Assembly (NCBI GenBank): GCA_024224815.1
Contig: JAAENC010001036.1
Location: 1 to 64,000 of the forward strand
Direction: 5' to 3'
DNA length: 64,000 nucleotides
DNA from: Chloroflexota bacterium
GTDB taxonomy: Bacteria > Chloroflexota > Anaerolineae > Anaerolineales > Villigracilaceae
The position numbers were made by a program, and so were the translations under genes. A model generated the notes under the pieces. The model saw nothing but the letters and a program-made list of their open reading frames with translations. It was not told the DNA's origin and did no database searches. This document shows positions 52,848 to 60,995 of the stretch, in pieces; the stretch's first letter is position 1; each line of letters begins with the position of its first letter.

Positions 52848-53816
52848 CTATTGATTTTGTAAATATTCTCTAATTCCCACAGCTGCTTTTGCGCCATCAC
52901 CTACTGCAACAGCGACCTGTGCAAGATTTTCAGAAACAACATCGCCCGCAGCGAAGATGCCGGAGACAGATGTTTTCATATGTTTATCGGTAACGATATA
53001 GCCATAATCATCCAGATCAACCAAACCTTCAACAAAACTGGTGTAGGGTTTATAACCAACATAGATAAAAACAGCCGCGGCAGGAATCTCTACAAGCTCA
53101 TCCGTTTCGCGATTTTTGACAACCAAAGATTTAACCAAATTGTCGCCTTTTACTTCTGTTGCCATATGCGAGAATTTGCAGACAGTTTTCTCGTGGCTTT
53201 TTACTCTATCTTGTAAAACTTGCTCGGCAATTGAGTGATCCAGGAATTCAACAAAGGTCACTTTTTTAGCATATTCGAGCAAAATCTGTGCTTCTTGTAA
53301 ACCTGAATTGCCACAACCGATGACGACTACTTCTTCGTCTTTGTAGAGGGGGCCATCACAAGTGGCACAATAAGAAACGCCTTTATTATAAAATTCTGCT
53401 TCGCCAGGGATGCCGAGTTTCTTCGGCTCGCTGCCTGTTGCCAAAAGAACGCTGCGGCCACGATAGCTTTTTCCTTGCTCGCTTTCGATGGTAAAAATGC
53501 CATCATCACCTTTTGAGATGCTTTTTACACCGTCAAATTCTTCGAGTATTGTGCCAAAGCGCTCTGCTTGTTTTTGAAAGTGCTCCATTAGCACTGGCCC
53601 CTCGACACCTTTAGGGAAGCCGGGGTAATTTTCAATTGAGTGGGTTGTTGCTGCTAATCCACCGCTTGCTTCTTTTTCAAGGATGAGCGTTTTCCAGCCA
53701 TCACGTGATGAGTAAATAGCAGTCGTGAAGCCGGCTGAACCTGCCCCAACGATGACAACATCGTAAAGTTCGCTTTCGTCAGCGGCTTCTGAATTATCTA
53801 AATTTAATGAGAACAT
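52848..53816 (-). CDS. Thioredoxin-reductase/AhpF-like FAD oxidoreductase
   Basis: A 322-residue paralogue of TrxB with the same FAD motif (DVVIVGAGSAGFTTAIYSSR) and redox CATCDG (about 149-154). In the nucleotide-binding site the NADPH-selecting HRRxxxR is absent. The corresponding text is VTFVEFLDHSIAEQVLQDRV, which resembles NADH-using AhpF-type flavoproteins. The middle and end (TEVKGDNLVKSL, GIFAAGDVVSEN) also parallel AhpF. An N-terminal extension of about 15 residues is present, but there is no second glutaredoxin-like domain, so it is not a full AhpF. It may reduce a thioredoxin- or peroxiredoxin-like partner with NADH. Confidence 0.85.
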   Translation of the reverse strand: MFSLNLDNSEAADESELYDVVIVGAGSAGFTTAIYSSRDGWKTLILEKEASGGLAATTHSIENYPGFPKGVEGPVLMEHFQKQAERFGTILEEFDGVKSISKGDDGIFTIESEQGKSYRGRSVLLATGSEPKKLGIPGEAEFYNKGVSYCATCDGPLYKDEEVVVIGCGNSGLQEAQILLEYAKKVTFVEFLDHSIAEQVLQDRVKSHEKTVCKFSHMATEVKGDNLVKSLVVKNRETDELVEIPAAAVFIYVGYKPYTSFVEGLVDLDDYGYIVTDKHMKTSVSGIFAAGDVVSENLAQVAVAVGDGAKAAVGIREYLQNQ

Positions 53817-53891
53817 ATTTTTATCTCCTCTATTTGAAAAGCCTGAAGGGTTTTGTTATTTTGATGGAATTATATATGATTGCGTAAAATT

Positions 53892-54032
53892 ATTTTTTAT
53901 TTGTAAGAGAACCTATTCTTGAGACGCTTTACGTTCTACTTCCCTTACAAATAAAAAATGACCAGAAGGCAATCGTAGAATATCTTCGCTGCTCTGGTCA
54001 TTTTATAAATGGGAGAAAACTCTCCCATTTAT
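53892..54032 (-). terminator. Hairpin cluster after groES
   Basis: Three nested or tandem hairpins: ATAAATGGGAGA with TCTCCCATTTAT (54005-54032); AATGACCAGA with TCTGGTCATT (about 53958-54004); and a 16-bp perfect arm pair ATTTTTTATTTGTAAG (53892-53907) with its complement at 53944-53959. On the minus strand the middle hairpin leads into ATTTTTTATTT. This is an unusually elaborate terminator region for a single small gene. Confidence 0.55.
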
Positions 54033-54034
54033 GC

Positions 54035-54298
54035 TTATTTTACGACAGCGAGCAGATCGCCGTCTTCCATGATGATGTGTTCAACACCTTCGATCTTGAT
54101 CTCGGTACCGGTATATTTTGGGTAAAGAACTTTTTGGCCAACTTTGACCACGATCTCTTCGTCACTACCAATAGCAATGACTTCGCCGATCTGTTGTTTT
54201 TCTTTGGCGGAATCAGGCAAAATCAGGCCACTCGCGGTTTTGGCTTCACTTTCAATGGGGCGCACGAGGACGCGTAATCCTAGAGGTTCTACATTCAT
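54035..54298 (-). CDS. groS: Co-chaperonin GroES
   Basis: The 87-residue GroES-fold protein forms the heptameric lid over GroEL. MNVEPLGLRVLVRPIESEAK (about 1-20), SGLILPDSAKEK (about 23-34, mobile loop) and GQKVLYPKYTGTEI with the final MEDGDLLAVVK match the family. It is a little shorter than the usual 95-100 residues. No groEL gene is adjacent, so either it is an orphan copy or groEL is elsewhere. The gene is flanked downstream by a cluster of hairpins. Confidence 0.9.
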   Translation of the reverse strand: MNVEPLGLRVLVRPIESEAKTASGLILPDSAKEKQQIGEVIAIGSDEEIVVKVGQKVLYPKYTGTEIKIEGVEHIIMEDGDLLAVVK

Positions 54299-54452
54299 CT
54301 TAGTCTTTCTCCTTAAGTTTTTTTATTTCTGCCCGTTAACGGACAATATCTTTAATAACGATGCTATTCTATCAGATGTCTTAGCGAGCGAAAAGTTACA
54401 TATGCTTATTCATATAAAATGCTTATATAAGGCGTATGGCCTTTTTAAAAGA

Positions 54453-55799
54453 CTATACAATACCTTCGTCTGTGATATTTAGTGCTGCGTCTATAATAGC
54501 AATGCCTTCTGCCAATTCTGCTTCGGTGATACTGATGGGCGGGACGATCAAAATTTTATGCCAATGTACAGATACAAAGAGCCCATTTCTGCGGCAAAAT
54601 TTCTTAAAAACTTCCATTTCTGCACTACTAGAATCCCAAGGGGCCATTGGCTCTTTCGTTTTGCGGTTTTTGACTAATTCGATAGCACCAAATAAACCAA
54701 TAGAGCGGATTTCACCTACAGAGGGGTGCCCTTCTCCCAGTTCGATTAACATCTGTCTCAAACGTGACCCTAGGCTTGCTGAGTTTTCTATGAGCTTATC
54801 TTCCTGCATTACACGGATATTGGCTATCATCGCCGCCAAAGATACAGGGTGCGCGGTATAGGTAAGCCCAGAACGGAAGACATGCTCTTTAAAATGTGCT
54901 GAAATTGCACTAGTCATACCAACTGCACCGAGCGGAGCGTAGCCCGAGGTTAGGCCTTTTGCCATCGTGATAATGTCGGGGGTCACATCCCAATTATCCA
55001 CGGCGAACCAAGCGCCAGTACGTCCGAATCCGGTCATTACTTCGTCTGCGATCATCAGAATCTCATATTTATCACAAATTTCGCGCAGCCCCTGCATATA
55101 TCCCGCTGGCGGAATAATAACGCCATTTGTGCCGGTGACAGGTTCGATCAAAATCGCCGCGATGGTATCTGCGCCCTCATATTGAATGATCTCTTCAAGA
55201 TGATTGAGATAATCTAATGTGAAATCGGCTTCTGAGATATTGGGGTTGGTGCGGTGAAGAGTGGAGCGATAACGATAGGGGTCAAGAAAATGGATAACGC
55301 CGTGCATTAAATTGGGTTCCCATTCGTGACGGCGAGGGTCACCTGTGAGGGCCATCGCACCGGCTGTTGCGCCATGATAGGAGCGATAACGAGTCAGGAT
55401 TTTATGTTTCCCCGTATAAGCGCGTGCTAAACGGATTGCGTTTTCGTTGGCATCTGAGCCGCCAACGGTGAAAAGAAAATGAGTAATACCTTCGGGAGTA
55501 ATTTCTGCGAGTAGCTTACCGGCTAGCGCACGAACCTTTGTTGCCATTGTCGGATTAGCATAGGCAAGGAAGTTCAATTGATCAGCCATCGCCTTAGTGA
55601 TACGTTTTTCACCATGCCCAACATTTACGCACATTTGCATTGAGTTGAAATCTAAATAGCGCTTACCATTCGTATCCCAAAAATAGACACCCTTGGCACG
55701 TTCAACCGGAATGGGGTTGACCTTTCCTTGCGCTGACCATGTCCAAAAACCGTGTTTTTTCATTAGGGGCAGAATTTGATCATTTTCAAGTTCAAACAT
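54453..55799 (-). CDS. Class III (aspartate aminotransferase family) PLP aminotransferase
   Basis: 448 residues from ATG 55799; the much longer upstream extension has no coding support. It is PLP-dependent, related to omega-amino-acid:pyruvate and taurine-type transaminases. Visible: FLFTVGGSDANENAIRLARA (about 105-124), RSYHGATAGAMALTGDPRR (about 137-155), IAAILIEPVTGTNGVIIPP (about 218-236), the cofactor motif DEVMTGFGRTG and the Schiff-base lysine in MAKGLTSGYAPLGAV. Substrate cannot be assigned. It is a single gene. Confidence 0.9.
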   Translation of the reverse strand: MFELENDQILPLMKKHGFWTWSAQGKVNPIPVERAKGVYFWDTNGKRYLDFNSMQMCVNVGHGEKRITKAMADQLNFLAYANPTMATKVRALAGKLLAEITPEGITHFLFTVGGSDANENAIRLARAYTGKHKILTRYRSYHGATAGAMALTGDPRRHEWEPNLMHGVIHFLDPYRYRSTLHRTNPNISEADFTLDYLNHLEEIIQYEGADTIAAILIEPVTGTNGVIIPPAGYMQGLREICDKYEILMIADEVMTGFGRTGAWFAVDNWDVTPDIITMAKGLTSGYAPLGAVGMTSAISAHFKEHVFRSGLTYTAHPVSLAAMIANIRVMQEDKLIENSASLGSRLRQMLIELGEGHPSVGEIRSIGLFGAIELVKNRKTKEPMAPWDSSSAEMEVFKKFCRRNGLFVSVHWHKILIVPPISITEAELAEGIAIIDAALNITDEGIV

Positions 55800-56010
55800 G
55801 GAAACCTCGTTTGCTAGGGTTGAGAATTGCCCGCTTTCTAATGAACAATGACAATTCTGAGAGAGGCAAATCCTAACATAAATTCCCATAAAAGGTATCA
55901 CTCTTTTTGGGTATAGATTGTCTTTGTAGGGAGAAAGAAAATAGGTAAATTTCAGGGTGTCAGTATTATTTTTGATTTGGATTAGAAAGTGGATAGGTAA
56001 ATGATAATAA

Positions 56011-56043
56011 AACAGCCCCATCGACTATAGAGATGGGGCTGTT
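56011..56043 (-). terminator. Intrinsic terminator for minus-strand transcripts
   Basis: AACAGCCCCATC (56011-56022) pairs with GATGGGGCTGTT (56032-56043). On the minus strand it is followed by TTTATTAT. It can end the operon finishing at 56488 and insulate the aminotransferase gene. Confidence 0.85.
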
Positions 56044-56080
56044 ATCAAAGAACTTATTCAATTGTTATGTACTTTTATCG

Positions 56081-56175
56081 ACTTGATGCCGCAAGCACCT
56101 GTCTATTGGTTTAGCTCATTAGCTTTCCTGAGTGTAGCCACAGGCGGGGTTTAGAGACGAAGATGCCAGCGGTTG
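56081..56175. ncRNA. Candidate structured RNA element, strand uncertain
   Basis: Within an ORF-free gap, nested complementary pairs are present: GCCGC (56088-56092) with GCGGT (56169-56173); CCTGT (56098-56102) with ACAGG (56140-56144); GGTT with AGCC; and CTCA (56115-56118) with TGAG (56129-56132). Together they could form a long branched hairpin. GC-rich islands in an A/T-rich spacer support selection. I could not match it to a known riboswitch, 6S, SRP, RNase P or tmRNA. Confidence 0.35.
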
Positions 56176-56308
56176 GAAAAGTTGTGTGTTTTCTATAAGA
56201 ACCTCCTTTCGTTAGTTTCTTCCATTATGGCGAAAATCACACTAAAAAGCAAGCACCTTGCAAAGTTATCAGGATTGGCAGAGCATGTGTTTTTGTTTTA
56301 TCTTATAG

Positions 56309-56489
56309 AACTCATGTTACGCAGAGATAATTTATGGCTGTCGTTTTCCCTCATCCTAACCTTCTCCCAAAGGGAGAAGGGATTAAGTCCCCTTCGCGAA
56401 GCATACTCGTAGAGTGCTCCCTTTGGGAGAGGGCGGAGGGTGAGGGTAGCCCTAAGTCTATAGAAAGTCTTTTTTGCGTAACATCAGTT
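56309..56489. mobile_element. MITE-like element carrying REP-type repeats
   Basis: Terminal inverted repeats AACTCATGTTACGCA (56309-56323) and TGCGTAACATCAGTT (56475-56489) match at 14 of 15 positions. Between them lie two facing REP-type motifs: CCCTCATCCTAACCTTCTCCC with GGGAGAAGGG (about 56348-56378) and CTCCCTTTGGGAGAGGG with GGGTGAGGG (about 56419-56447), plus CTTCGCGAAG. No transposase is encoded. The right repeat overlaps the stop codon of the gene at 56488. Confidence 0.55.
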
Positions 56490-57408
56490 ATAGAATTTCT
56501 ACTAAGTCATTCGTTTCTGTGAATCGAATTTCTGCTTTTTCAAATTCTGGGTTATTTGCAATCTGCTCTCTGATAAAAGAGCGGCTTTCCTCCAAATCTC
56601 CCCTAAATAATCTTTTGAGCGGCTTGCCCTTCTCATCAAAAAAAGTAATCTTATATCTGTGCGCCCTTTCTGAATAGCGGATGGGCCAATCAGGCAAAGA
56701 ATCTTCTTGCTGAGTTTCTGTAATAGAAGATAAATGTGTGGGTGAAGAATAGAGTGTTTTTTTGCGTTCTAAGCTTTTATCAAAATCCTTTTTTCTTTTG
56801 AGATAGCCTTTCTTTTGCGCTGTAGACAAACTGCCCCAGATTAACTCCCTGTCTTCTACAGAGATGCGATACAGATAGTCTCTATCTTCTTTTCTTCTCA
56901 AAGTAACTTTGTAGGTATGCGGAATATAATCAATGCCTTCATCTTTCATCAAAGTGAAAAGAGAGAGTAAATTTTTTGGCGAAAAACCACCCCGCTCCTG
57001 ATACGCACGAACATAAGTTGCTACTTCTTCTCTGTTTTTTTCACTTTGCCGCCAAAGCTCGCCCAAGGTTTCGGCCATCATTTCCTGTTTTTGGGTATTG
57101 ATCTCTTCTCTTAATTGCTTTCCTCTTGCCGGCCCTTGCAGTTTATTCCCCTCATTATCGTAAATAGCTATCCCAAATTTCTCTATACAACTGGAGCCAA
57201 CCTGTAAAGTAGCCTGTGTTTCATTATTAGCAATCTCAAAATGGTAACGCAGATTTGCGTGCTCACAAAGCTGACAACTTTCTACGGGGAATAAATGGTC
57301 AACAAGAACGCCAGTATGCGCCCATTCTTGCAGCGCAATCTCAAAATCGGATTGCTCCTTGCTGAAAGGGAAAAGGTTTTTTTGCGATAATTCTGACCAG
57401 GAAGACAT
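56488..57408 (-). CDS. Uncharacterised protein with zinc-finger-like N-terminal motif
   Basis: A 306-residue protein not recognised as a named family. The N-terminal segment has CQLCEHANLRYHFEIANNET and later VGSSCIEKF (about 45-77), a C-x2-C and C pattern I associate with small zinc-binding modules in poorly described proteins. The middle is helical and charged, and the C-terminal part ends with RYSERAHRYKITFFDEKGKP. It follows the gene at 57419 by 10 nt and probably shares its operon. The stop codon lies inside a MITE-like terminal repeat, so the last residues may derive from insertion. Confidence 0.6.
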   Translation of the reverse strand: MSSWSELSQKNLFPFSKEQSDFEIALQEWAHTGVLVDHLFPVESCQLCEHANLRYHFEIANNETQATLQVGSSCIEKFGIAIYDNEGNKLQGPARGKQLREEINTQKQEMMAETLGELWRQSEKNREEVATYVRAYQERGGFSPKNLLSLFTLMKDEGIDYIPHTYKVTLRRKEDRDYLYRISVEDRELIWGSLSTAQKKGYLKRKKDFDKSLERKKTLYSSPTHLSSITETQQEDSLPDWPIRYSERAHRYKITFFDEKGKPLKRLFRGDLEESRSFIREQIANNPEFEKAEIRFTETNDLVEIL

Positions 57409-57418
57409 TTTTGAAAGC

Positions 57419-58099
57419 CTAGATATCTACTACTCTATAAAGGTAGGCGCGTCCTTCTTTGCCTATTAATTCAATCACATTTGCTTTACGAAGACAATAA
57501 GCCATTTTTTGTGCCAGTCGCTTTCGAAGTTTTAGTTTTTTTGACAGGTCTTTGACTGTAAATTCTCTCATGCCCTCCGGTAAAAGCGAAAGCCAATCTG
57601 CCGGGTTTTCGAAAAGCACTTGGTCTACGACCTCCAGCAAGCGACGTTCTACAATGCCCCATCCTTTTCTGCGCCAATTTTTATTTTTCTCGAAACGCCT
57701 TATCTCCTCTTCTCTTGTCAAAACTACTTCGATGGAAAAATTGGGATGTGCGAGCAATTCTGGAAAGCTGACCATCTCCCCAAAAAGTTCCTCCACCCGA
57801 CCTTTTTTCGGCGACTTACGTGTGGAAAGTTGCGTGCTGCCATATGACGCTAATTTGACGATCCACTTTTCTCTCGCCACAGGGTAAACCAAACGCACCC
57901 GATGAGAGCGCAATAATTTCTTTAATTTCCTTTTCATCGCCCCAAAATTCCCCGTTTGGATTTCGATAAGCAAATCACCTTGAACAATATCAATGAAAAA
58001 GCCATCTACTTTGACTTCAATTTGATCTTCGGGATTCGCATACCATTCTTTCAAAGAAGCATGGAGTGCTTTTTCGTTGAGTGTGCCAATTTTTGACAT
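57419..58099 (-). CDS. Putative PD-(D/E)XK-type nuclease-like protein with winged helix
   Basis: A 226-residue protein. The N-terminal 85 residues show a nuclease-core arrangement: helix LNEKALHASLKEWY, then VDGFFIDIV (about 31-39), LLIEIQTGNF (about 43-52) and a strand HRVRLVYPVA. That gives E, D and E-x-Q in the spacing of PD-(D/E)XK endonucleases, where a Q variant is known. The C-terminal 60 residues (FTVKDLSKKLKLRKRLAQKM) look like a winged helix. I have seen similar proteins labelled DUF8091. Sequence alone does not prove catalysis. One base separates it from the GNAT gene, so co-expression is near certain. Confidence 0.6.
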   Translation of the reverse strand: MSKIGTLNEKALHASLKEWYANPEDQIEVKVDGFFIDIVQGDLLIEIQTGNFGAMKRKLKKLLRSHRVRLVYPVAREKWIVKLASYGSTQLSTRKSPKKGRVEELFGEMVSFPELLAHPNFSIEVVLTREEEIRRFEKNKNWRRKGWGIVERRLLEVVDQVLFENPADWLSLLPEGMREFTVKDLSKKLKLRKRLAQKMAYCLRKANVIELIGKEGRAYLYRVVDI

Positions 58100-58100
58100 G

Positions 58101-58652
58101 TTATTTGACTCTTTTTGCCATAAGGATGTCTGGTTTTCCTATTCCATTTGCGTCAGGGATAACACCGACTATAGCATAGCCTTGTTTCTGGTAGAACTCG
58201 TAAGGATGCCTTTTCAGATTTTTTATCTTTACGATTTTTTCTGATAAATTTGTATACAAATCTGTATTGGATAAGCTGGTCATATTGTCTTCGTCGTCTG
58301 TTCCTAGATAAATTGTCAGCCCTCCTTGCTCTTTTACTTTTTCTTCAAGATCAGCGACAAGGACTTTCCCAATACCCTTGTTTTGGTGTTCTGGACTTAC
58401 GACCAAGGGATGCAGTTCCCAAGCTTGGCCTTCGTATTCTCTTATGCCTCCGATCCACCCTAAAACTAAGCCTTCATCATTAATCGCTATTCGATTGATA
58501 TTTTCACCTTTTAGGGCTTCTCGAACTTCTTCCAAAGCTGAGTCCATATCTGGCCAGGCGTTGGGCCAATGTTTTTTGAAGCCTTCTATTAATAATATAG
58601 CTGCTTGTTGGATAGCGTCTTGATTATCTGCTTTTAGATCAATTATTTTCAT
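58101..58652 (-). CDS. GNAT-family N-acetyltransferase, AAC(6')-I-like
   Basis: A 183-residue acetyl-CoA-dependent acyltransferase. WELHPLVVSPEHQNKGIGKV (about 78-97) holds the acetyl-CoA-binding V-x-x-x-x-Q-N/G-x-G-x-G pattern. The flanking TIYLGTDDEDNMTSLSNTDL and FYQKQGYAIVGVIPDANG are a layout seen in a broad group annotated as aminoglycoside 6'-acetyltransferases. Resistance function is not implied; many relatives are chromosomal with unknown substrates. It starts 31 nt after lysA and leads directly into the nuclease-like gene. Confidence 0.8.
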   Translation of the reverse strand: MKIIDLKADNQDAIQQAAILLIEGFKKHWPNAWPDMDSALEEVREALKGENINRIAINDEGLVLGWIGGIREYEGQAWELHPLVVSPEHQNKGIGKVLVADLEEKVKEQGGLTIYLGTDDEDNMTSLSNTDLYTNLSEKIVKIKNLKRHPYEFYQKQGYAIVGVIPDANGIGKPDILMAKRVK

Positions 58653-58683
58653 ATGACTCAGTTATCCAATATCTTCTCAAAAT

Positions 58684-59922
58684 TCAGGGGATAATATCGC
58701 GACTATCTAAATCTGTATATGTCTCTCGACGACGGATGAGGTGATAGCTGTCTCCATCTACTAATACTTCTGCGGGGCGTGGATGTGCGTTATAGTGCGA
58801 TGCCATGCTATAGCCATAGGCTCCTGTAGTGAGAAGAGCTATACGATCATTGCGGCTCATATCTGGCAAGTGACGATCTCGGGCAAGATAATCAGCTGAT
58901 TCGCAGATAGGCCCGGCTATATGGGTGGGATAAGTTTTTTTGTTTTTCTCATGAAAAGGCAAGACGTGATGATAGGCATCGTAAAGAGCTGGGCGCAGGA
59001 GGGTGTTCATGCCTCCATCAACCACAATTGTACGGTGAGTACCCGTTTGTTTGGAAATTTGTACTGTAAGAAGCAAAGCACTGGAATCGGCTATTAGGCT
59101 GCGTCCGGGTTCGAGAATCAATTTTAGGGGGCGCGGGAACCGAGCAAGCCGATTAGCTGCAATTTGTGCAAAGTTGGCAAAACTGCTTGGGACAAGTTCG
59201 GGGCGGTAGGCGACAGGGAATCCACCTCCCAGATCAAATATATCCCAATTAGGCGGACATTCTTCCAAAAAATCTAATACTACATCCATCGCAGCCAATA
59301 CAGGCGTTGGATCAGGAATTTGTGATCCGATATGGATATGCACGCCGCGTAGATTGAGATTATCCCAATTTTGGGCACGCAGCTCACGGGCAAGGTCTAT
59401 TGCAATGCCAAATTTGCTTTCGGCATTTCCCGTGACAATATGGTGATGGGTTTTGGGCGCAATATTTGGGTTTAGACGCAATAAAACCGATGGACGACAA
59501 TTAAGTTCACCGGCAATGCGGTTGAGCACATCTAGTTCTTCTGCTGATTCGACACTGATCTTGCTAATATCGCTGTGAAGGGCTAGCTTTAGTTCGGCAT
59601 CCGTTTTCCCTACCCCTGCGAATGCGATTTGTTCTGGGTTTGCTCCCGCTTGTATAGCTCGATGCAGCTCTCCGCCTGAGACAACGTCAAAGCCCAAGCC
59701 CAATTTGTGAAAGAGCTGTAGTAATGCCAGATTGTCATTGGCTTTCACGGCGTAGCATATTTGGGGATTAAGCGCGTCAAAAGCGGTTTGCAAGCGATTA
59801 ACGTTTTCGCGCAAGCGTTTGGTTGAGTAGATATATAACGGGGTGCCAAATTCAGAGGCTAGCTTCTCCAGAGGGATTTGGTCACAGAAGAGTTTTTTGT
59901 TGATGTAGTGGAAGGTATTCAT
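58684..59922 (-). CDS. lysA: Diaminopimelate decarboxylase
   Basis: The 412-residue PLP enzyme makes lysine from meso-diaminopimelate. YAVKANDNLALLQL (about 57-70) carries the PLP lysine; FDLGGGFPVAYRPELV (about 232-247) and EPGRSLIADSSALLLTV (about 277-293) contact PLP phosphate. GPICESADYLARDRHLP holds the catalytic cysteine, and a C-terminal YGYSMASHYN closes the active site. Length is normal. It lies upstream of the GNAT operon on the same strand and may be co-transcribed. Confidence 0.95.
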   Translation of the reverse strand: MNTFHYINKKLFCDQIPLEKLASEFGTPLYIYSTKRLRENVNRLQTAFDALNPQICYAVKANDNLALLQLFHKLGLGFDVVSGGELHRAIQAGANPEQIAFAGVGKTDAELKLALHSDISKISVESAEELDVLNRIAGELNCRPSVLLRLNPNIAPKTHHHIVTGNAESKFGIAIDLARELRAQNWDNLNLRGVHIHIGSQIPDPTPVLAAMDVVLDFLEECPPNWDIFDLGGGFPVAYRPELVPSSFANFAQIAANRLARFPRPLKLILEPGRSLIADSSALLLTVQISKQTGTHRTIVVDGGMNTLLRPALYDAYHHVLPFHEKNKKTYPTHIAGPICESADYLARDRHLPDMSRNDRIALLTTGAYGYSMASHYNAHPRPAEVLVDGDSYHLIRRRETYTDLDSRDIIP

Positions 59923-59958
59923 TTGTTTTACTTTATCCGAGTAGAGAAATTTAAAAAT

Positions 59959-60909
59959 TTAATCTATTGGCGTGATTGCCCAATCTAAGGTTTCGATCTT
60001 GATTTTTGTGCTGTTGCCAGGCCAATAGAGATGGGTGATATAGCTGGAACCACGCAAGGTAGATGGGGTACGCCCCTCGGTGACTATGATGTGGTCTGGC
60101 GTGTAATGGGCAAAATAATTGTCACTGTAGTTTCTATCTCGACCAAGCGTAGGATCAGCAGCAACCCAGCCAGTGCCAGGAAGGTAGAAATCTAACCAGG
60201 CATGTTGAGTATTGGCGCGGTCGGTTGTTTTGCCATCCAGGTAGAGAAGTCCTTCAAAATAGCGGGCTGGGATTTCCTCAGCTCGACTTAAGGCTAGCAC
60301 CAGCGAGGCGTATTCTGTGCAGTCTGATCCCATAAATCCCATTGTGGCTTGTGCGCCCCAATTATTTTTGTTATAGGTGTAGGTGAGATTATTGCCGGCA
60401 TAATCGTAAAAAGCGCGCGCCTGCTGACAAGGGTTTTTGTTTTGAGATAGATCCTTTGCAATTTCTATGATCTGTGGATTTGCTGACTCTATATGAAGCT
60501 CTGGGGCAATATAGTCTTCAATGACTTCACCCACGCAATCTGAAAGGTCATAAGTGAGCTCGTTGACCGCGATTTCATAGTCGATTTCGACCTTGATCTG
60601 CGTATTGGGCGGATGTGCTGAAAAATCGAATTCGGCATATTCGTTGCCATACTCGTCTGTCAGTAAGGTGTAGTTATTTGGGCTGATTTTGATGGAGTGT
60701 ACTTCCTGATAAGGGGCGAAATCGCGAATTAACGCTACCCATAAATTTTGCTGTTCTGGCTGCCCTTCGCCGCGATTGACCAAAAGGATTTCCTGACGCA
60801 CAGTATATTTTTGCGTTCTAATAATATTTGGTAAATTTGAATTTGTTTTTGGCGTACAGGCTGTTAGGATCAGCATCAAAATGATAAGCAGGAAAAGAAG
60901 TTTTTTCAT
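59959..60909 (-). CDS. Transglutaminase-like domain lipoprotein
   Basis: A 316-residue exported lipoprotein: signal with lipobox LILTAC. After about 130 residues of beta-rich N-terminal domain comes a transglutaminase-core fold with the catalytic triad: cysteine in MGSDCTEYASLVLALS (about 194-209), histidine in TQHAWLDFYLPGTGWV (about 234-249) and aspartate in AADPTLG. Family members act as proteases, peptidoglycan-modifying or crosslinking enzymes; the role is unknown here. Divergent from the UbiB gene. The start follows a hydrophobic MKKLLF signal. Confidence 0.85.
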   Translation of the reverse strand: MKKLLFLLIILMLILTACTPKTNSNLPNIIRTQKYTVRQEILLVNRGEGQPEQQNLWVALIRDFAPYQEVHSIKISPNNYTLLTDEYGNEYAEFDFSAHPPNTQIKVEIDYEIAVNELTYDLSDCVGEVIEDYIAPELHIESANPQIIEIAKDLSQNKNPCQQARAFYDYAGNNLTYTYNKNNWGAQATMGFMGSDCTEYASLVLALSRAEEIPARYFEGLLYLDGKTTDRANTQHAWLDFYLPGTGWVAADPTLGRDRNYSDNYFAHYTPDHIIVTEGRTPSTLRGSSYITHLYWPGNSTKIKIETLDWAITPID

Positions 60910-60964
60910 GAGAAGATTATAGGCTAAATTTTAGATTAAATTCAAATCAAGAAAAGCCTCTGCA

Positions 60965-60973
60965 TGTTACAAT
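60965..60973 (+). promoter_or_regulatory. Extended -10 promoter of the UbiB-family gene
   Basis: TGT then TACAAT (60968-60973), about 23 nt before the ATG; AAGGAG at 60981-60986 is the ribosome site. Confidence 0.45.
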
Positions 60974-60995
60974 CTCGTCTCAAGGAGTACTCTAA

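Larger units (their letters stand above)
55800..56298. other. Intergenic region with a terminator and a candidate structured RNA
   Basis: About 500 nt without a supported gene. It contains the terminator at 56011-56043 and a foldable segment at 56081-56175 (listed separately). A minus-strand AAAGGAGGT near 56207 has no useful start codon downstream. I see no other feature. Confidence 0.5.

Noticed and set aside
56187..56229. Minus-strand ATG followed by a ten-residue frame (MEETNERRFL) with AAAGGAGG inside
   Set aside because: Too short and without a downstream gene to regulate; probably fortuitous.
56173..56412. 79-residue plus-strand frame in the repeat region
   Set aside because: Half lies in REP-type repeats; no ribosome site and no known homology pattern.
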